From NCBI GenBank assembly GCA_028023455.1, contig JAQFVV010012420.1, forward strand, positions 8,077,194 to 8,141,193: DNA of 64,000 bases, in the 5' to 3' direction. The stretch is from Epiperipatus broadwayi. Lineage: Eukaryota; Onychophora; Udeonychophora; Euonychophora; Peripatidae. Under the pieces are notes generated by a model. That model was not told the DNA's origin. It saw only the letters and a list, made by a program, of their open reading frames with translations, and searched no databases. The position numbers were made by a program, and so were the translations under genes. Positions 49,724 to 61,870 of this stretch are shown here, in pieces (position 1 is the stretch's first letter; each line of letters opens with the position of its first letter).

Positions 49724-50539
49724 TTATATTTGGTATTTGTAAACTATTAACTGTGCAACCTTTGGTGGCACTTTCTAGTTAAAAACAGAGCGATATAACA
49801 TCACCGGGCCGCTAGATTTTTTTTTTTTTTTTATCTAATAGATCGTATTTTGACATACGGCTGTAATTTTTTTTTCTTTTTAATATATTGTTGTTGTTTG
49901 TTTTGGACATAATTTTTTTTTTTTGGTTTTCATTTGATAAATTTAAAACTATAATGGACACCTTGACCTTTTTTTTGCATCTCAAAAGTACATAATTTTT
50001 GACATACGCCTTTATTTGGGGGGGGATTTCCATTCTAAATCTACTGTTTCTTTTTTACAGACATCTTTTTTTTTTTTGGTTTTGGATTCGATACATTTCA
50101 AAGTATAAGGGACAGTTTTAACTTTTTTTTGGAATATCTCAAATATACACAATTTGCTTTACATACGACTGTTTTTTTTTTTTGTTATTTAAAATTAGAA
50201 TCGACACTTTCTTTTTGAATTTGTTAAAAATGCCGGGGTTGCTGTTGATTGATTTAGCAAAAAAAATTCAAACCTGTCCGACAAACTCCGCCTCAGATGT
50301 TTGTATTTGCTTATAAACGAAAAGAATTGTTTGGTATTTTATCTTACATTTATAAATACGTTTTTTTTTTTTTGGGCGGCAGGTTTTGATTTTTTTGTTT
50401 TTTTAATAATAACAAATAAAACGGGTTTTGATTTTTTTTTTTTTTTAATAATAATAAATAAAACGGGACTTTTTTTTTCTCTTAGATGTATAAATATGGG
50501 GGTTTTTTTGGGCGGCGGTTTTTTTTTTTTTTAATAATA

Positions 50540-51843
50540 ACAAATAAAACGTTAAAAACAAAAAAATCAATCGCGGTATTGTTTTTTTAACAAAAAAAAA
50601 ATGTATATTAACCGGTTTTGTTACATTCTGTGGATTTATTTATTTATCTTTTTTAAGAGTCGTACAAGTTTGTTAAAGATTTTTTGTTTTCATAACAAAT
50701 AAAACGTCGGTACTTTTTTTTTTAACAACAAAAATTAAGTCGGGTTCATTTTTAAAATCTACTTAACGTGCTGTTTATTGATTTAGAACAAAAACAAAAA
50801 ACATATTTTTGCTTCTAAACGAGACGAATAGATATGTCAAAAGAAGAAGTATTTTTTTTACTCACACACAAAAAAAACAATCAATCAAGAGATGTCCAAC
50901 AAACTCCGCCTCCCCTTTTTAACACTGTCATTCGTGTTAATTACATGATTTACAGATCCAAATAATCGCATACAAATTCTTTCCAGAAAATAAATTTATT
51001 GACCATCTATGACTAAACTAAATCAACTGTAACGAATGTTCCAACATTTTAAAAAGTCATACAACTTGTTACTGAGGGTGTACGGTCATTTTCTTCAAAA
51101 TGGCTTGGAAAATGTCCTCATCTTTGTGAAGACACCTCCAAGTGAACTCAGCTAAATAATTTTGGAGGTATTGGCGTGCTGTACCACGGTGTTTCTTATT
51201 CTGCCACTTAAGTAGACCCAAAACCTCTCGATGGTCTGAGTGTGAGCTCCTGTTGTGGGGTCCACAAAATTGTAACGATGGTTAACAGTGACGTGTAAAG
51301 CCTGCCGCCTTAAGATCAGTAGTCCTATAACCCTTTCAACAGTCTGAGTAGATGGTAGATCCGGACTTGATAACAAATAAAACAGGGTTTTGATTTTTTA
51401 ATAATAACAAATAAAACGTGTCAACTGGTTTTGTTACATTCTGTGGATTTATTTATTTATATTTTTTTAAGAATCATACAACTTTATAAAGATTTTTTTT
51501 TTTTTTTCATAACAAAAATAAAACGTCGGTATTTTTATTCTTTTTTAACAACAAAAATTAGCTCGGGTTCATTTTTAAAATCTACTTAACATGCTGTTTA
51601 TTGATTTAAAACAACAACAACAACAAAAAACCTCTTTTTGCTTTTAAACGGAACGAATAGGTATGTCAAAAGAAGAAGTATTTAAAAAAAAAATCAATCA
51701 ATCAAGAGATGTCCAACAAACTACACCGCCCCTTTTTAACACTGTCATTCTGGGTGCTAATTACATGATTTACAGATAAAAATAATCGCAAACAAAATAC
51801 AAATTCTTTCCAGAAAATAAATTTATTAACCACATATGACTGA
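50540..51843. repeat. internal 470-bp direct duplication in the Merlin element
   Basis: GGTTTTGTTACATTCTGTGG at 50614 and 51427 starts a shared stretch running through AACAAAAATTA, GTCGGTA, TTTTTAAAATCTACTTAAC, TCAAAAGAAGAAGTATTT, GATGTCCAACAAACT and CTTTCCAGAAAATAAATTTA. The piece between the copies holds the middle and end of the transposase. The second copy separates the transposase N-terminus (51850-51935) from the rest. Confidence 0.8.
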
Positions 51844-51940
51844 ACGAATGGCAGGATGTTTTGGGCTTGCAAAAACGCAACTGCCTCACTTTCTCTATTT
51901 GGGACGTCCCACAAATGTAATAACGTGGTAGACATTTTGT
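51050..51940 (-). pseudogene. Merlin (ISXO2-like) transposase, split and frameshifted
   Basis: Minus strand. The N-terminus, MSTTLLHLWDVPNRES followed by AVAFLQAQNILP, lies at about 51930-51850. After the 470-bp inserted segment the frame 51376-51152 reads TVNHRYNFVDPTTGAHTQTI, the end of the ISXO2-like DDE domain (VNH..NFVDP.TGAHTQ.IE, with the last catalytic Glu in the IER position). A one-base shift then leads to LKWQNKKHRGTARQYLQNYL and AEFTWRC, the conserved YLxEFxWR end. The first two catalytic aspartates, expected in the replaced part, are not seen. Merlin transposases are eukaryotic relatives of bacterial IS1016. Confidence 0.85.
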
Positions 51941-52613
51941 TATTCTTTTTCAACTCTCATCCGAGTTTTGACAGAAACGGTATTTTTCCACAAACAACTC
52001 TAATCGTCTGCCAGAGATCTTGAGAAATTTTATTTTGTCTTTTTTGACCCCCAAAAAACCCAAAATTAGCAAAAAAAAAATTTTTTTGACAAATATCAAT
52101 AATACGCTGAAAATTACTAGTATGCAAAAATCTTTCAGTTGGGAAATACAGAAAATCATAAACATCAACAAATAAACACTTGAAAAAGATGACAATGCTC
52201 ACATTCTCATCTTAAATTCTAGCGACAATACAAATTTTGTCAATATGCATAGGATTTCAACCCGCAATGAAATCAACGGCAAACTATACGATCATAGTAT
52301 TGTTAGTAGACGTAGTTTTATTGATACGCGGAAGAATTGGCCGCGTATTATAACCACTACATACGATCTACTCATATGTTAATGATCACTCGTATATTAG
52401 CCGTAGGTTTGGCCACGAAAGCGGTATAATTCTGTGATTTTACACAGAAACAGCGCCAACACAGGCTGTACAGTGAATAGTTTACAAATACCTTATATTT
52501 TATTTTTAGACTTTATTTGGTTTTATTTTTGAAATGAATGTTTTTCTATTTTCAGTGTCCAATTATTACATTTTTTATTCTAGTGATGAATTTAGTAAAC
52601 TAAATTTAATATA

Positions 52614-53906
52614 CACCCGGGTCTCGTTTTATGCGGATTTATTTAATGCGATTTTGAAGTTATGCGATTCATGTTTCTTCTTAATATATTTGTATGCGGT
52701 TTTCTTTTATGCGATAAAAATTATTAGATTAGAAGTCGAGCTCTGATAATGCGCTATTACTTTAAATATTACAAATTTCGCGCACTCACATCATATTTAA
52801 AGTAATAGCGCATTATCGGAGTTTGACTTCCATCTAATAATTTCAATATTTTCAGCGCTTTATAATAGTACTGTAATACATTTTATGCAATAAAGAAGTT
52901 CATAATTCACTTAAAATCAGAATTTCCTCATTTTATATACACACATTAAATTTTTCAAGATTATAATGTAAATCTCTTCAAATGTTATAGATGAAAAATA
53001 CTATGTATCTTGTTATTTTTGCATTTTAAATCACGTTCTATTTTTGCTAATTATAAAAAGAGTACGTAATTAATTAATCATTTAGTGTCCGCAAGTTTAT
53101 TTTTAAAATGAGTAGCAGCAGAGGGCATAATTAAATTTGACAATTAAAATCTGATTTTTAATTGTAATTAACAATTTAAAAATTACTTAACGTGATCTGA
53201 AACGATGAAATTTGATTTTTAAACGGAATTGAAAATTAAAAAATTAAAGACAAAAATAAGAATTTAATTTTTAATTATTAGTTTTAATTAAATTTTGCCC
53301 AACAGTGGTGAGTCGGTGTTTTTTTATTATCGTAAGTTGAAGTTCTTATTTTTATTTTAAACTTTTAGTTTACTCTAACGGAGAGAAAAAAAACACTCAA
53401 GAAAATGAATTTATTTGGAAAACAAAAATTTCAATTTTAGATCGCTTAGCGAAATGGTATCAACAACGATTGGAAAACATTTTGGTTGTATTTCCTCTTG
53501 ACTTCGTTTAAGGAGAAGCTACAGTATCTCACATCACATCATGACGAATCTGATGTCTCAAATAGCGATAATGTTTAAAATACTGTATATGTATGAAAAA
53601 AATGTAAATTACACATAAAAATATATTGTTTTGAATAAAATTAAATACTGTAGTTAATAAAAAAAGTTTGTCTTGTATCAATTTTTTTTAAATTTAAAAT
53701 TTTTTATTAGTCATATTTTATTTTCTTATTTTTTTTTATGCGAATTTTAAAGTAATTTTACATTGTTGCTTTGCTTTTATGCGTTTTTTGGGAAATTACA
53801 GTACGTATCCCCCATTTTTCAAGGTAAGTTAAGTCTATTTTTGTGCAATTTCTTTTGTGCGCATTTCCTGAGGAACCTATCTGTTGCATAAAACGAGATC
53901 CAGGTG
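52614..53906. mobile_element. Tigger/pogo-like DNA transposon, deleted
   Basis: Ends CACCCGGGTCTCGTTTTATG (52614) and the complement of GCATAAAACGAGATCCAGGTG (ending 53906) are inverted repeats of about 22 bases, flanked by TA on both sides. The CTCGTTTTATGC core is close to the Tigger end CTCGTTTTATTG. The left subterminal part has repeated ATGCG motifs, also usual for Tigger. Near 53440-53500, in one frame after a shift, the + strand reads ILDRLAK and VSTTIGKHFGCIS, the CENP-B-type helix-turn-helix (LDRLAKG..ST.IGKHFG). No DDE domain remains in the 1293 bp. Confidence 0.82.
52718..52843. repeat. palindrome inside the Tigger-like element
   Basis: AAATTATTAGATTAGAAGTC, GAGCTCTGATAATGCGCTAT and TACTTTAAATAT (52718-52769) is repeated in inverse from 52793 to 52843 with six or so mismatches. 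The loop of 23 bases contains CGCGCACTC. Arms of 51 bases would form a strong hairpin. It may be a secondary foldback insertion or an inverted duplication of the transposon's own subterminal sequence. Confidence 0.85.
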
Positions 53907-54480
53907 TATATGAAAAAAATAATAACTTTGCAAATATACAAAACAACCAATAAACAAAAGGCTTTGTTTTATCCCGTATATTATAAAAATGTTTATGAAT
54001 GAATAAAGTATTATTGAAAAATTGAATATTTTTTTCATGTGTAATTTACTAAAGTATAACTTCAAATAATTGGAACTCTCTTTAACTATATCAGGGTGGT
54101 GCTATATTGAATTTTTAAAAAACTGATTTGAGACACAATTTTCGCAATAACTTCAGTTTTAATAATGTTAAAGCAAAATGCTATATATTGATAGAAAATA
54201 GAAAAACTTAGGAAAAAAAATAAGGCTAAGACAATTAGTGATTACCGTTAAAAAAGTAAGGCAAAAAAAAAATTTCAATATCCGAAAAAATTATTACTTC
54301 ATTGTTTGTTCATAATTTTTAATTTATCATTTAAGTTTAAAATTATATCTTCATTGATAATTTCTTTGTATTCCACACAAAATTCTCATTCAAATAATAT
54401 ATAATACTTCTTATTGAGTTAATCCATAGCCTCAGAACTTACAAAAGTAATAGCATAAGAATTCTTCATTTTTATCTTGT
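53907..54480. other. intron, nothing recognised
   Basis: AT-rich sequence with no supported feature. Confidence 0.5.
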
Positions 54481-54484
54481 GCTC

Positions 54485-55145
54485 CAAAAATTAAAAAATC
54501 TCAAGGTATCTATGAGAGAAAGATTCATCCTAATAGCAGATACAAAATACATCATTTACAGAAGGTGGATATGCATTTGTAATCATAGCAATTGACTTCA
54601 TGTTTATCCAAAACAAGGAATTGGAAGCTACTGTCTGTATCAGTGATAAAATGAGTCTCCACTCTTCATTTTATACTTTTTGTGCACACCATTGATGCTA
54701 TCTTGTTATATTTATTGTCCCATAGAGATGTAATTTATTTGCATATAGCTCATTTGCTAGCTATAGACTTGAAATAATGTGATGCAAGATAGGGAAAAAC
54801 CACTGACTCCAAAAGTTAAAAAATCTCAAGGCATCCATAAGAAAAAGATATATTCTAACAAAAGATACAAAATGAATTGTTTGCAAAAGGTGGATATGCA
54901 TTTGTAATCATAGCAATTGGTTTCTTGTCTATCCAAAAGTAGAAATTGAAGACTACTCATAAAATGAGTCTCCTCTCTTCATGTTATATTTTTTATGCAC
55001 ACCAATGATATTTATATTTATTGTACACACCAGTGATGCTATCTTGTTATATTTATTGTCCCACAGATATAATTTATTTACATATAGCTCATTTGCTAGC
55101 TATAGATGTGAAAATAATGTGATGCAAGATGTGGCAAAACTACTG
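54485..55145. repeat. 325-bp tandem duplication, two units
   Basis: TTAAAAAATCTCAAGG is at 54491 and 54816, period 325. Each unit continues with TTTGTAATCATAGCAATTG, AAAATGAGTCTCC, GATGCTATCTTGTTATATTT and AGCTCATTTGCTAGCTATAG, and ends in GATGCAAGAT and ACTGACTCCA. The second unit has an extra small duplication near 55015-55060. The copies differ by about one base in ten, so the duplication is old. Non-coding. Confidence 0.85.
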
Positions 55146-56208
55146 ACTCCACAGCATGAGTACCAAGGGAGAGATAAGAATCAGTATTTGATTTGTTTCC
55201 TGCATAGAATTCCATATAGTATACATAACCATTGTGGCTATTACTACACACACACACCACTCGAAACCTGCCTATTGGTTTTAAGACATGGTTCAGTAAA
55301 TTTTGTGATTGCTTCATCAACCACAATCTTTCAATCCATCTAATAATCAGTCTTTAAAATTTACATTGCACTGTTCTACAATAATCATTACAACACAGAC
55401 ATGCAAGGACAAATGTAAACACATTAATACAAATATAAACACACTACTAAATTATTAAACCTTTCAAGAATCATTATATCTATAAAATAAGGTTGCCTCA
55501 AATTTGGATTAGAGCTTTAAAATTACATTGTTCATAAATAACTACTTTAATTATATTTGAATATAAGTATAATTTATATATTATACAGATACACTAGTAC
55601 AAGCATAATAACATGAATATGAGGGACAAAACCTCGAAAGCTCTAGGCTTACATTAATTTATTTTGATTGTTTTCTTACCATTAACTTAACAGCTTCTTC
55701 ATCCAGGGTGTTAAAGCACTTGTATATACTATTAATAAATTATACATTTATCAAATAATTAAAAAATTTAAAATAATAATATTCAAATAATAAAATCTAA
55801 AATCGAATACTTACATATATTATGTTTATTTTCGAGATGAAGGCCTTGAAATTGCAAAATTATCGAAGCATATTGAATCCATTATATTAAGCACTCTGGC
55901 CGATGAAAAATTTATGCCTTTATTTTCTTTGTGCAATCTAATAAATTAAGCAGAAAAATAAAATTAAATGAACTTATTAATAAAAAATAGAAATTTTGTC
56001 TGATTTTCATATGCCATTTTAAAAAGGAACTCAAGCTGCAAAGAATGATGGTATTGGTACTAAATAGTCTATTTTGGGTTTCCTGCAATTTTAAAAAGAA
56101 AACAAATTTTAAATGAATCAGTGGCAGTGATGCTAACTTTTATGAAATAGTTAAAAAATTAAAATAAAACTTATAAAAAAATTCAATTAAATATTTGAAT
56201 AACAACTT
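55146..56208. other. intron, nothing recognised
   Basis: No gene or repeat recognised. The overlapping opposed frames at 54981-55343 and 55096-55326 run over the tandem repeat and show no motif. Confidence 0.5.
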
Positions 56209-56233
56209 TTGACAATAAACTTTTTTTTTTCTC

Positions 56234-56310
56234 ATGTGTCATAGCATCAGCCGGGAACCCGGGACAACTGCTTGTAAAGCAGCTGTCGCTGACCTCTTGA
56301 CTACCGATGC
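56234..56310 (-). repeat. tRNA-Val-derived SINE, very short
   Basis: Minus strand 56310-56244 folds as a tRNA: acceptor GCATCGG/CTGATGC, A-box TAGTCAAGAGG, D stem GTC/GAC, anticodon arm GCTGC-TTTACAA-GCAGT with anticodon TAC (Val), and T stem CCGGG/CCCGG, whose loop has shrunk to two bases, so about five bases are missing. After it comes a ten-base body, TATGACACAT, then GAG and poly-A. The flanks TTGACAATAAAC plus T-tract and CTC (56209-56233) and TTGACAACAAAC plus T-tract and CTC (56311-56331) form a target duplication. The copy at 5487-5552 has the same tail, so this is a mobile family. The full 3' CCA-less acceptor is kept. Confidence 0.75.
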
Positions 56311-56331
56311 TTGACAACAAACTTTTTTCTC

Positions 56332-59300
56332 GATCTTTAATATCAAAAAAATTTTGTTTGGCTAATTTTCTCTAAGAATATCTTGAATCATTTCTATTTT
56401 CCAAATCCTATTAGCAAATTATCTTAATCAAAAAGTTGCCATTATATTAATTTTTTTACTTTATCTAAAACTAAACTCATTATTGGGTTGAGTAATTTTA
56501 TTTTAAAAACTTTTGATCTAAATTATTGCTTTTTAATATACATTTTTACTAAAATTAAGATTGAAAATCTTTTTAGTGACAATTTATCACTTTATATATC
56601 AATAATATTAATAAAAGATTTTAAAAAATACGCTTGAATTAACATTTCTAAATTATTAAAATTACTACAATACAAAGTATCAAGATTTTATATTAATAAA
56701 ATAACATTTTATTTCCTGTTCATTTTTACTAGGGGAAAGTTTTTTTACACTGATGAGAAATGTGATAATAACCTACCTTATCAAATATTTCTTTGCTAAG
56801 GGGAAAATATGCCATAAGTTTTCTAGATGGGTTTGATTAACTTTGTGTCTGCAAGTGAAATTGCTCTTTCTAAATTTTTTGCTGATATTGTAAAACTTAA
56901 ATCATAATAATTATTATTATATTGATATTTCTGATTTTATATTATTGAACTTTATCAGTGACTTCTTTTTATAGCAAGTGAAATAATTTTTGTTTTAAAA
57001 ACAATTTGCAATTGAATTTTTAACATAATTTATTATGAATTTGACTAATAAATATGCCATATTTTATTTTTGATTTTTGAAGTTATAATTTTTATAATAG
57101 CATTAGATGACATTATAATGAAGATAGAATAAAAAATAAAACTTTTTTATAATTATTAATTTAAATTTATTTATACTCTGTCCATTAAAGTATGAGGGTT
57201 TGCTATCTTAATATAAACTGAGCACTGATTATATATGTGTGTCTATGTGGGAGATGATAATCTGGACCAACTAATGAATGCTGGTTCAGCATGAAATACG
57301 TATATTGGTGATTATTTATCTTTTCTACATGTGTGGTAATGTGTATCAATGGTATGAGATAGTGTGGATAGTTGAAGGGTGCTTGAAAGTCTGAATTCAA
57401 ATCCTCTATATTTATTTATACTCTGTAAATTTTGATATGCAAGTTTTAAAAAACTTATGATTAATTTAAAATCATATAAAATTATGATTAAAATGACATA
57501 TACAACTTTTTCTTTAAAAATTAATATCTTGGTATTTTATTATTAATCCAAGAGATAAGAGATTCTTTTTTTTCTAACAAAATAAATATTAAACTATATA
57601 TTAATTTATTTTCAAATATTTATTTAATAATAACATTGATATATTATAAGTTGGAAGAGAAAATATACATTACTAATTGAATTTGGGCAATTTATATACA
57701 TGTATATTTACGTATGTAACAAATATATACATATGTTTATATGTATTTAAAAATATAATTTTTAATATTCTATTAATAAACTTAAATTTATTTTTATAAT
57801 TAAATGTAGAGTTATTTTTGAAAGAATAAATATGAAACAATGTATCAAGATAATTCTTTCCCATATAGTGCTGTGTAAATTGATATTTAAAACTGTAATT
57901 ATTAAGATTCTATTACTTTGAAAATAATTAATACTTGCAGTTGAATCTCCATACTTTATTTATATACAATTTTTTTTTGCAACATATCTTATATGTAAAA
58001 AAAAAAACTCAACAAATTACTGCTATTTTAAACGAAAATAAATTAACTATAAAATAACATATTCATTTCATTTAGATTTCTATAGTGTAATAACATTAAA
58101 TAGATAAGAATACATGGTATTACACCCATCTGTTATTTTAATTTTGTATAAATTAATCGTAATATATACGAAAATTCAGATTTGTACTTCAATCTAAACT
58201 GGTATCCTCTAGTTTTATCATTGGTTGCAAAAGTTATAGTTGTCCCAGGTATTAGAATTATGTAACTTATTTCTTATTATATATCTTATATTCACTGTCT
58301 CAACATATTATATTTTGCTATATCTTTAACAATGTTTTTATACCAATTCTATTTGACACTTATATTTTTCCCACTCTTTTCCAAGTCCATATCTCTAGAA
58401 CTTTTGATTTTTTTCCCTCTCTTTTTCTAATTGTCCAAATTTCTGCTATATCTAAAACAACATTTCAAATAAAATGGAAAAATATTACATAGAAAAAATG
58501 GAGCAATATACTTATTTGGAGATTAACATAAGTAATAAAATGGAATATACATTAAAATTGGAAAAGTATTTTGATAAAAAAATTAAAGTGAATAAATTAA
58601 GAAATTGTCGCTATTGCCTGTTATAAATACGACATAATTAGAATTTTATGTTAAAGTAATAGCTATAACTCATTTTACTTAGGAAATGTTGTAGTATACC
58701 AAATATATAAATTATTAACTGCTTTGATTTAGCTATAAAAAATAGCTATAAAGTTGAAATGGAAAGGATATTGGATAAATTTGTTAAGAGATATCAAAGC
58801 ATGCTGAATAATTAGATTGGTGAATATTACAAAAATTGTGATGAACATTCCAATACAATATTAAACTAAAAGTTTTTTATTATGATTTTTTTTTTTTTTT
58901 GTATTTAAATGTCTTGAAATTTTTTATGAAGAATTGAATTTGAGTTTAAGAACTCTTAATTTCTTATTTATCTATTTTCATTGTTTTTGATTTAAATTCT
59001 GATTGATATACCGTATACCTTTATTCACAATGAGATGAACCAATTAGATCTTATGTAAACTGACTTAAACATTTTTAATAAAAATATATATATTCATGAG
59101 TTAAAGCATTGATACTGAAATACTGTATGATAAACTATAACAAATAAACTTTTTTGTAAAATATTAATCACTTATGAATTTTTTAAAATGATATTTCAGT
59201 CATATGAATCATATTTCTGATTATTATAATAATTTATACTTAATTTGTTATTCATTTTAATAAACTTATATCTGTAAGCTATAATTTGACCTGACTTGTA

Positions 59301-59382
59301 AACTTTTTCTCAAATTTTTATATTATTTATAATTAAGTGCATTTTTAAATATTAAAGATAAAGTAATTTATCTTTGTTTTAG
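56332..59382. other. end of the 11.9-kb intron, nothing recognised
   Basis: About 3 kb of AT-rich intron. TAGTTGTCCCAGGTATT at about 58228 recalls the SINE's middle part but is too short to call. It closes with TTGTTTTAG, the acceptor of the SH3 exon. Confidence 0.5.
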
Positions 59383-59635
<253 letters not shown>

Positions 59636-60480
59636 TAGATCCTAGATATGATATACAATAAAATATCTTTATATAGCAACAAAATAATATATGACAATAG
59701 ATGTAATATAAACATAACATTAAGAAAACTCTTTTCTGGAATTTTTAATTTTTGCTCTTTTCAATGTCTTGGTTAACTACAAAAAAACAACCTATATTGC
59801 ATACATAGCGACATCTATTGGCTCTATATAAAATTAACACAACCCTATAATTATGCTTTTGTATCTTTATAATTCCACACATTATATAACCCTCCATTCG
59901 TTTTTCGTTCCAATTATTAGTTAAATTAATTGACATTTTATAAATGTTCATATAATTATTTGTTATAATTAATGTAATTAATTTCATATATCTTCCTTCT
60001 ATTAATTTCTTTAATATAATTTAATGAGCTTATATTATTAACACAATCTATTCTATGTCCATATTTTAAGTAGTGAACATATAATGCAGATCTGTCATCT
60101 CTCCTATTAATAGGATTATTATGTTCTTTAGCCCTTTCTTCTAATTGTTTCGCTGTATGTCCATAATAAACCATACTGCAAACCCCACAAGTAATTTTAT
60201 ATACTATACTATTTTTATATTTTATATCTTTTATTTTATAATTCTTTACTAATATATCAAGATTTTTACTATTTGATCATCCTATTTTAATATTTTTATC
60301 TATATAATTTTTATTTTTTAAAAATGTATGATAAATTTTAGGAACACACCCAAATTATATTGTTTATAATTAAATAATATATTTCTAATACTTTTAGGAT
60401 TATATTCATAACTAATATGCAATTTTATAAATTATTCTTTTTGTAAAGTAGCTATCATTCTATCCGGGTTATATTTGTCA
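59636..60480 (-). mobile_element. Penelope-like 3' end with GIY-YIG, left arm of a palindrome
   Basis: Minus strand, from 60478: DKYNPDRMIATLQKE, KIGWSNSKNLDILV, SIVYKITCGV and then the frame 60174-59956 with MVYYGHTAKQLEERAKEHNN and RSALYVHYLKYGHRIDC. VYY..(GH)T...LEER.KEH is the GIY-YIG endonuclease fold (Y, Y, G, then the basic helix), as found at the C-terminus of Penelope-like elements; the first GIY position reads as IVYKI. The frame 59987-59745 continues the C-terminal tail. The arm is longer than its partner by about 130 bases on the inner side. No reverse transcriptase part is present. Confidence 0.82.
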
Positions 60481-60489
60481 TTTTTATTT

Positions 60490-61190
60490 ATTATACATTT
60501 TAAAAAAAATAAAAATTATATGGATAAAATTATTAAAATAGGATGGTCAAATAGCAAAAATCTGGATATATTAGTAGGGAATTATAAAATAAAAGATGAT
60601 ATAAAATATAAAAAATGTATAGTATATAAAATTACTTGTGGGGTTGCAGTATGGTTTATTATGGACATTCAGTGAAACAATTAGAAGAAAGGGCTAAAGA
60701 ACATAATAATGCTATTAATAGGAGAGATGACAGATCTGCATTATATGTTCACTACTTAAAATATGGACATAGAATAGATTGTGTTAAGAATATAAGCCCA
60801 ATATATTAAAGAAATTAATAGAAGGAAGATATATAAAACTAATTACATTAATTATAACAGAAATAATTGTATGAATATTTATAAAATGTCAATTAATTTA
60901 ACTGATAATTGGATAATGAAAAAAGAATGGAGAGTTATATAATATATTATTATAAAGGTATTAAAGCATAAATTATAGGCTTGTGTTAATTTTATATAAA
61001 GCCAGTAGATGTCGCTATGTATGCAATATAGGTTGTTTTTTGTAGTTAACCAAGACATTAATGAAAAGGGCAAAAATTAAAAATTGGCGAAAAGAGCTTT
61101 TTTAGGTTATGATTATATTACAGCTATTGTCATATATTATTTTGTTGCTATATAAAGATATTTTATTCTATATCATATGTAGGATTTATT
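60490..61190 (+). mobile_element. Penelope-like 3' end with GIY-YIG, right arm of a palindrome
   Basis: Inverse copy of the left arm: KIIKIGWSNSKNLDILVGNY in the frame 60475-60675, then after a shift VWFIMDIQ/VYYGHSVKQLEERAKEHNN at about 60645-60710, RSALYVHYLKYGHRIDC, and DVAMYAI-like untranslated sequence. The outer end TATTTTATTCTATATCATA (about 61158-61176) mirrors TATGATATACAATAAAATA in the left arm. The copies differ by about one base in fifteen. It belongs to a different Penelope subfamily from the 32-36 kb pair. Confidence 0.82.
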
Positions 61191-61733
61191 TTTAATTTAA
61201 AAAAGCAACATAAAGGATTTAGTTTCTTGTATTTTAGGTTATTAATAGACAATGCCTTTCACACTTGGTTTTTTATTAGTCTAAATCAGAGGTGGCTAAC
61301 CTATGGAATCTGTGTTCAAGACACATAAAGCAAAATTTTGTTGACACAGATATTGTAATGAAAAATTTTATTCCAACTCATAAAATTTGAACTTGTTAAT
61401 CACCAGTGTTGAATTAAAAGTTTACTTTATGTGAGTATATTTGTTAATTCAGATTTAAACTTGAAATACTGATAGCTTTTTTTTTTCAAGATATGAATTT
61501 GATACGTATAATGTTTTAACTGAAATTCATGTCTGAAAATATAAAAGTTAGTGTCTGTTTGTAATTTAGAATCAACAATGTGTGTGTGTGCGCGAATGTA
61601 TAGTTTTACTAAAATTATTTATTTTTATTACTTTACTATTGTATTATATTTTAAGATAAATATGACACATTTTTATTTAACTAAAATAAAATAAGCAATA
61701 AATAATCTATTTATATAGTGTTTGACTATGTAA
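61191..61733. other. intron, nothing firm
   Basis: CAGAGGTGGCTAACCTATGG at about 61288 resembles hAT transposon ends (CAGnGGTnnnnAAC), but no partner end or 8-bp duplication was found. Confidence 0.4.
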
Positions 61734-61870
61734 TATAAAGAAGGGAATAAATTTTCAATCATGCTTTTTTCAAGAATTTACATGCACTTATGCTTTTTAA
61801 ACTGAAAGCTTATGGTTGAGTGTCTGTAAATTCTTGGAAAGCGCATGACCAAAGGTTTATTCCCTTTATA
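61734..61870. repeat. foldback element, about 137 bp
   Basis: TATAAAGAAGGGAATAAA, TCATGCTTTTTTCAAGAAT and TTACATGCACT on the left pairs with AGTGTCTGTAAATTCTTGG, AAAGCGCATGA and TTTATTCCCTTTATA on the right, arms of roughly 55 bases and a short centre containing AAACTGAAAGCTT. Non-coding MITE-like hairpin; TA-rich ends. Confidence 0.8.

Larger units (their letters stand above)
49732..52492. mobile_element. Merlin DNA transposon with decayed transposase
   Basis: Inverted ends of about 60 bases: GGTATTTGTAAACTATTAAC at 49732 mirrors GTGAATAGTTTACAAATACC ending at 52492, and the match continues through CTGTGCAACCTTTGGTGGCA. Perfect 8-bp target duplication TTATATTT at 49724-49731 and 52493-52500. 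The interior holds a broken minus-strand transposase and two copies of a 470-bp segment (about 50540-51017 and 51370-51843, 813-829 bases apart). Many AACAAATAAAACG motifs and poly-T tracts fill the left half. A perfect target duplication suggests a fairly recent insertion despite the broken gene. Confidence 0.88.

Noticed and set aside
55096-55343. Opposed overlapping frames of 120 and 76 codons
   Set aside because: They overlie the end of a 325-bp tandem repeat, and neither shows a domain or splice support.
56244-56310. Functional tRNA-Val gene
   Set aside because: The T loop has lost about five bases, a tail and poly-A follow, and a target duplication flanks it, so it is a retroposed copy.
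61288-61310. hAT transposon end
   Set aside because: A single 15-base resemblance with no partner end or target duplication.
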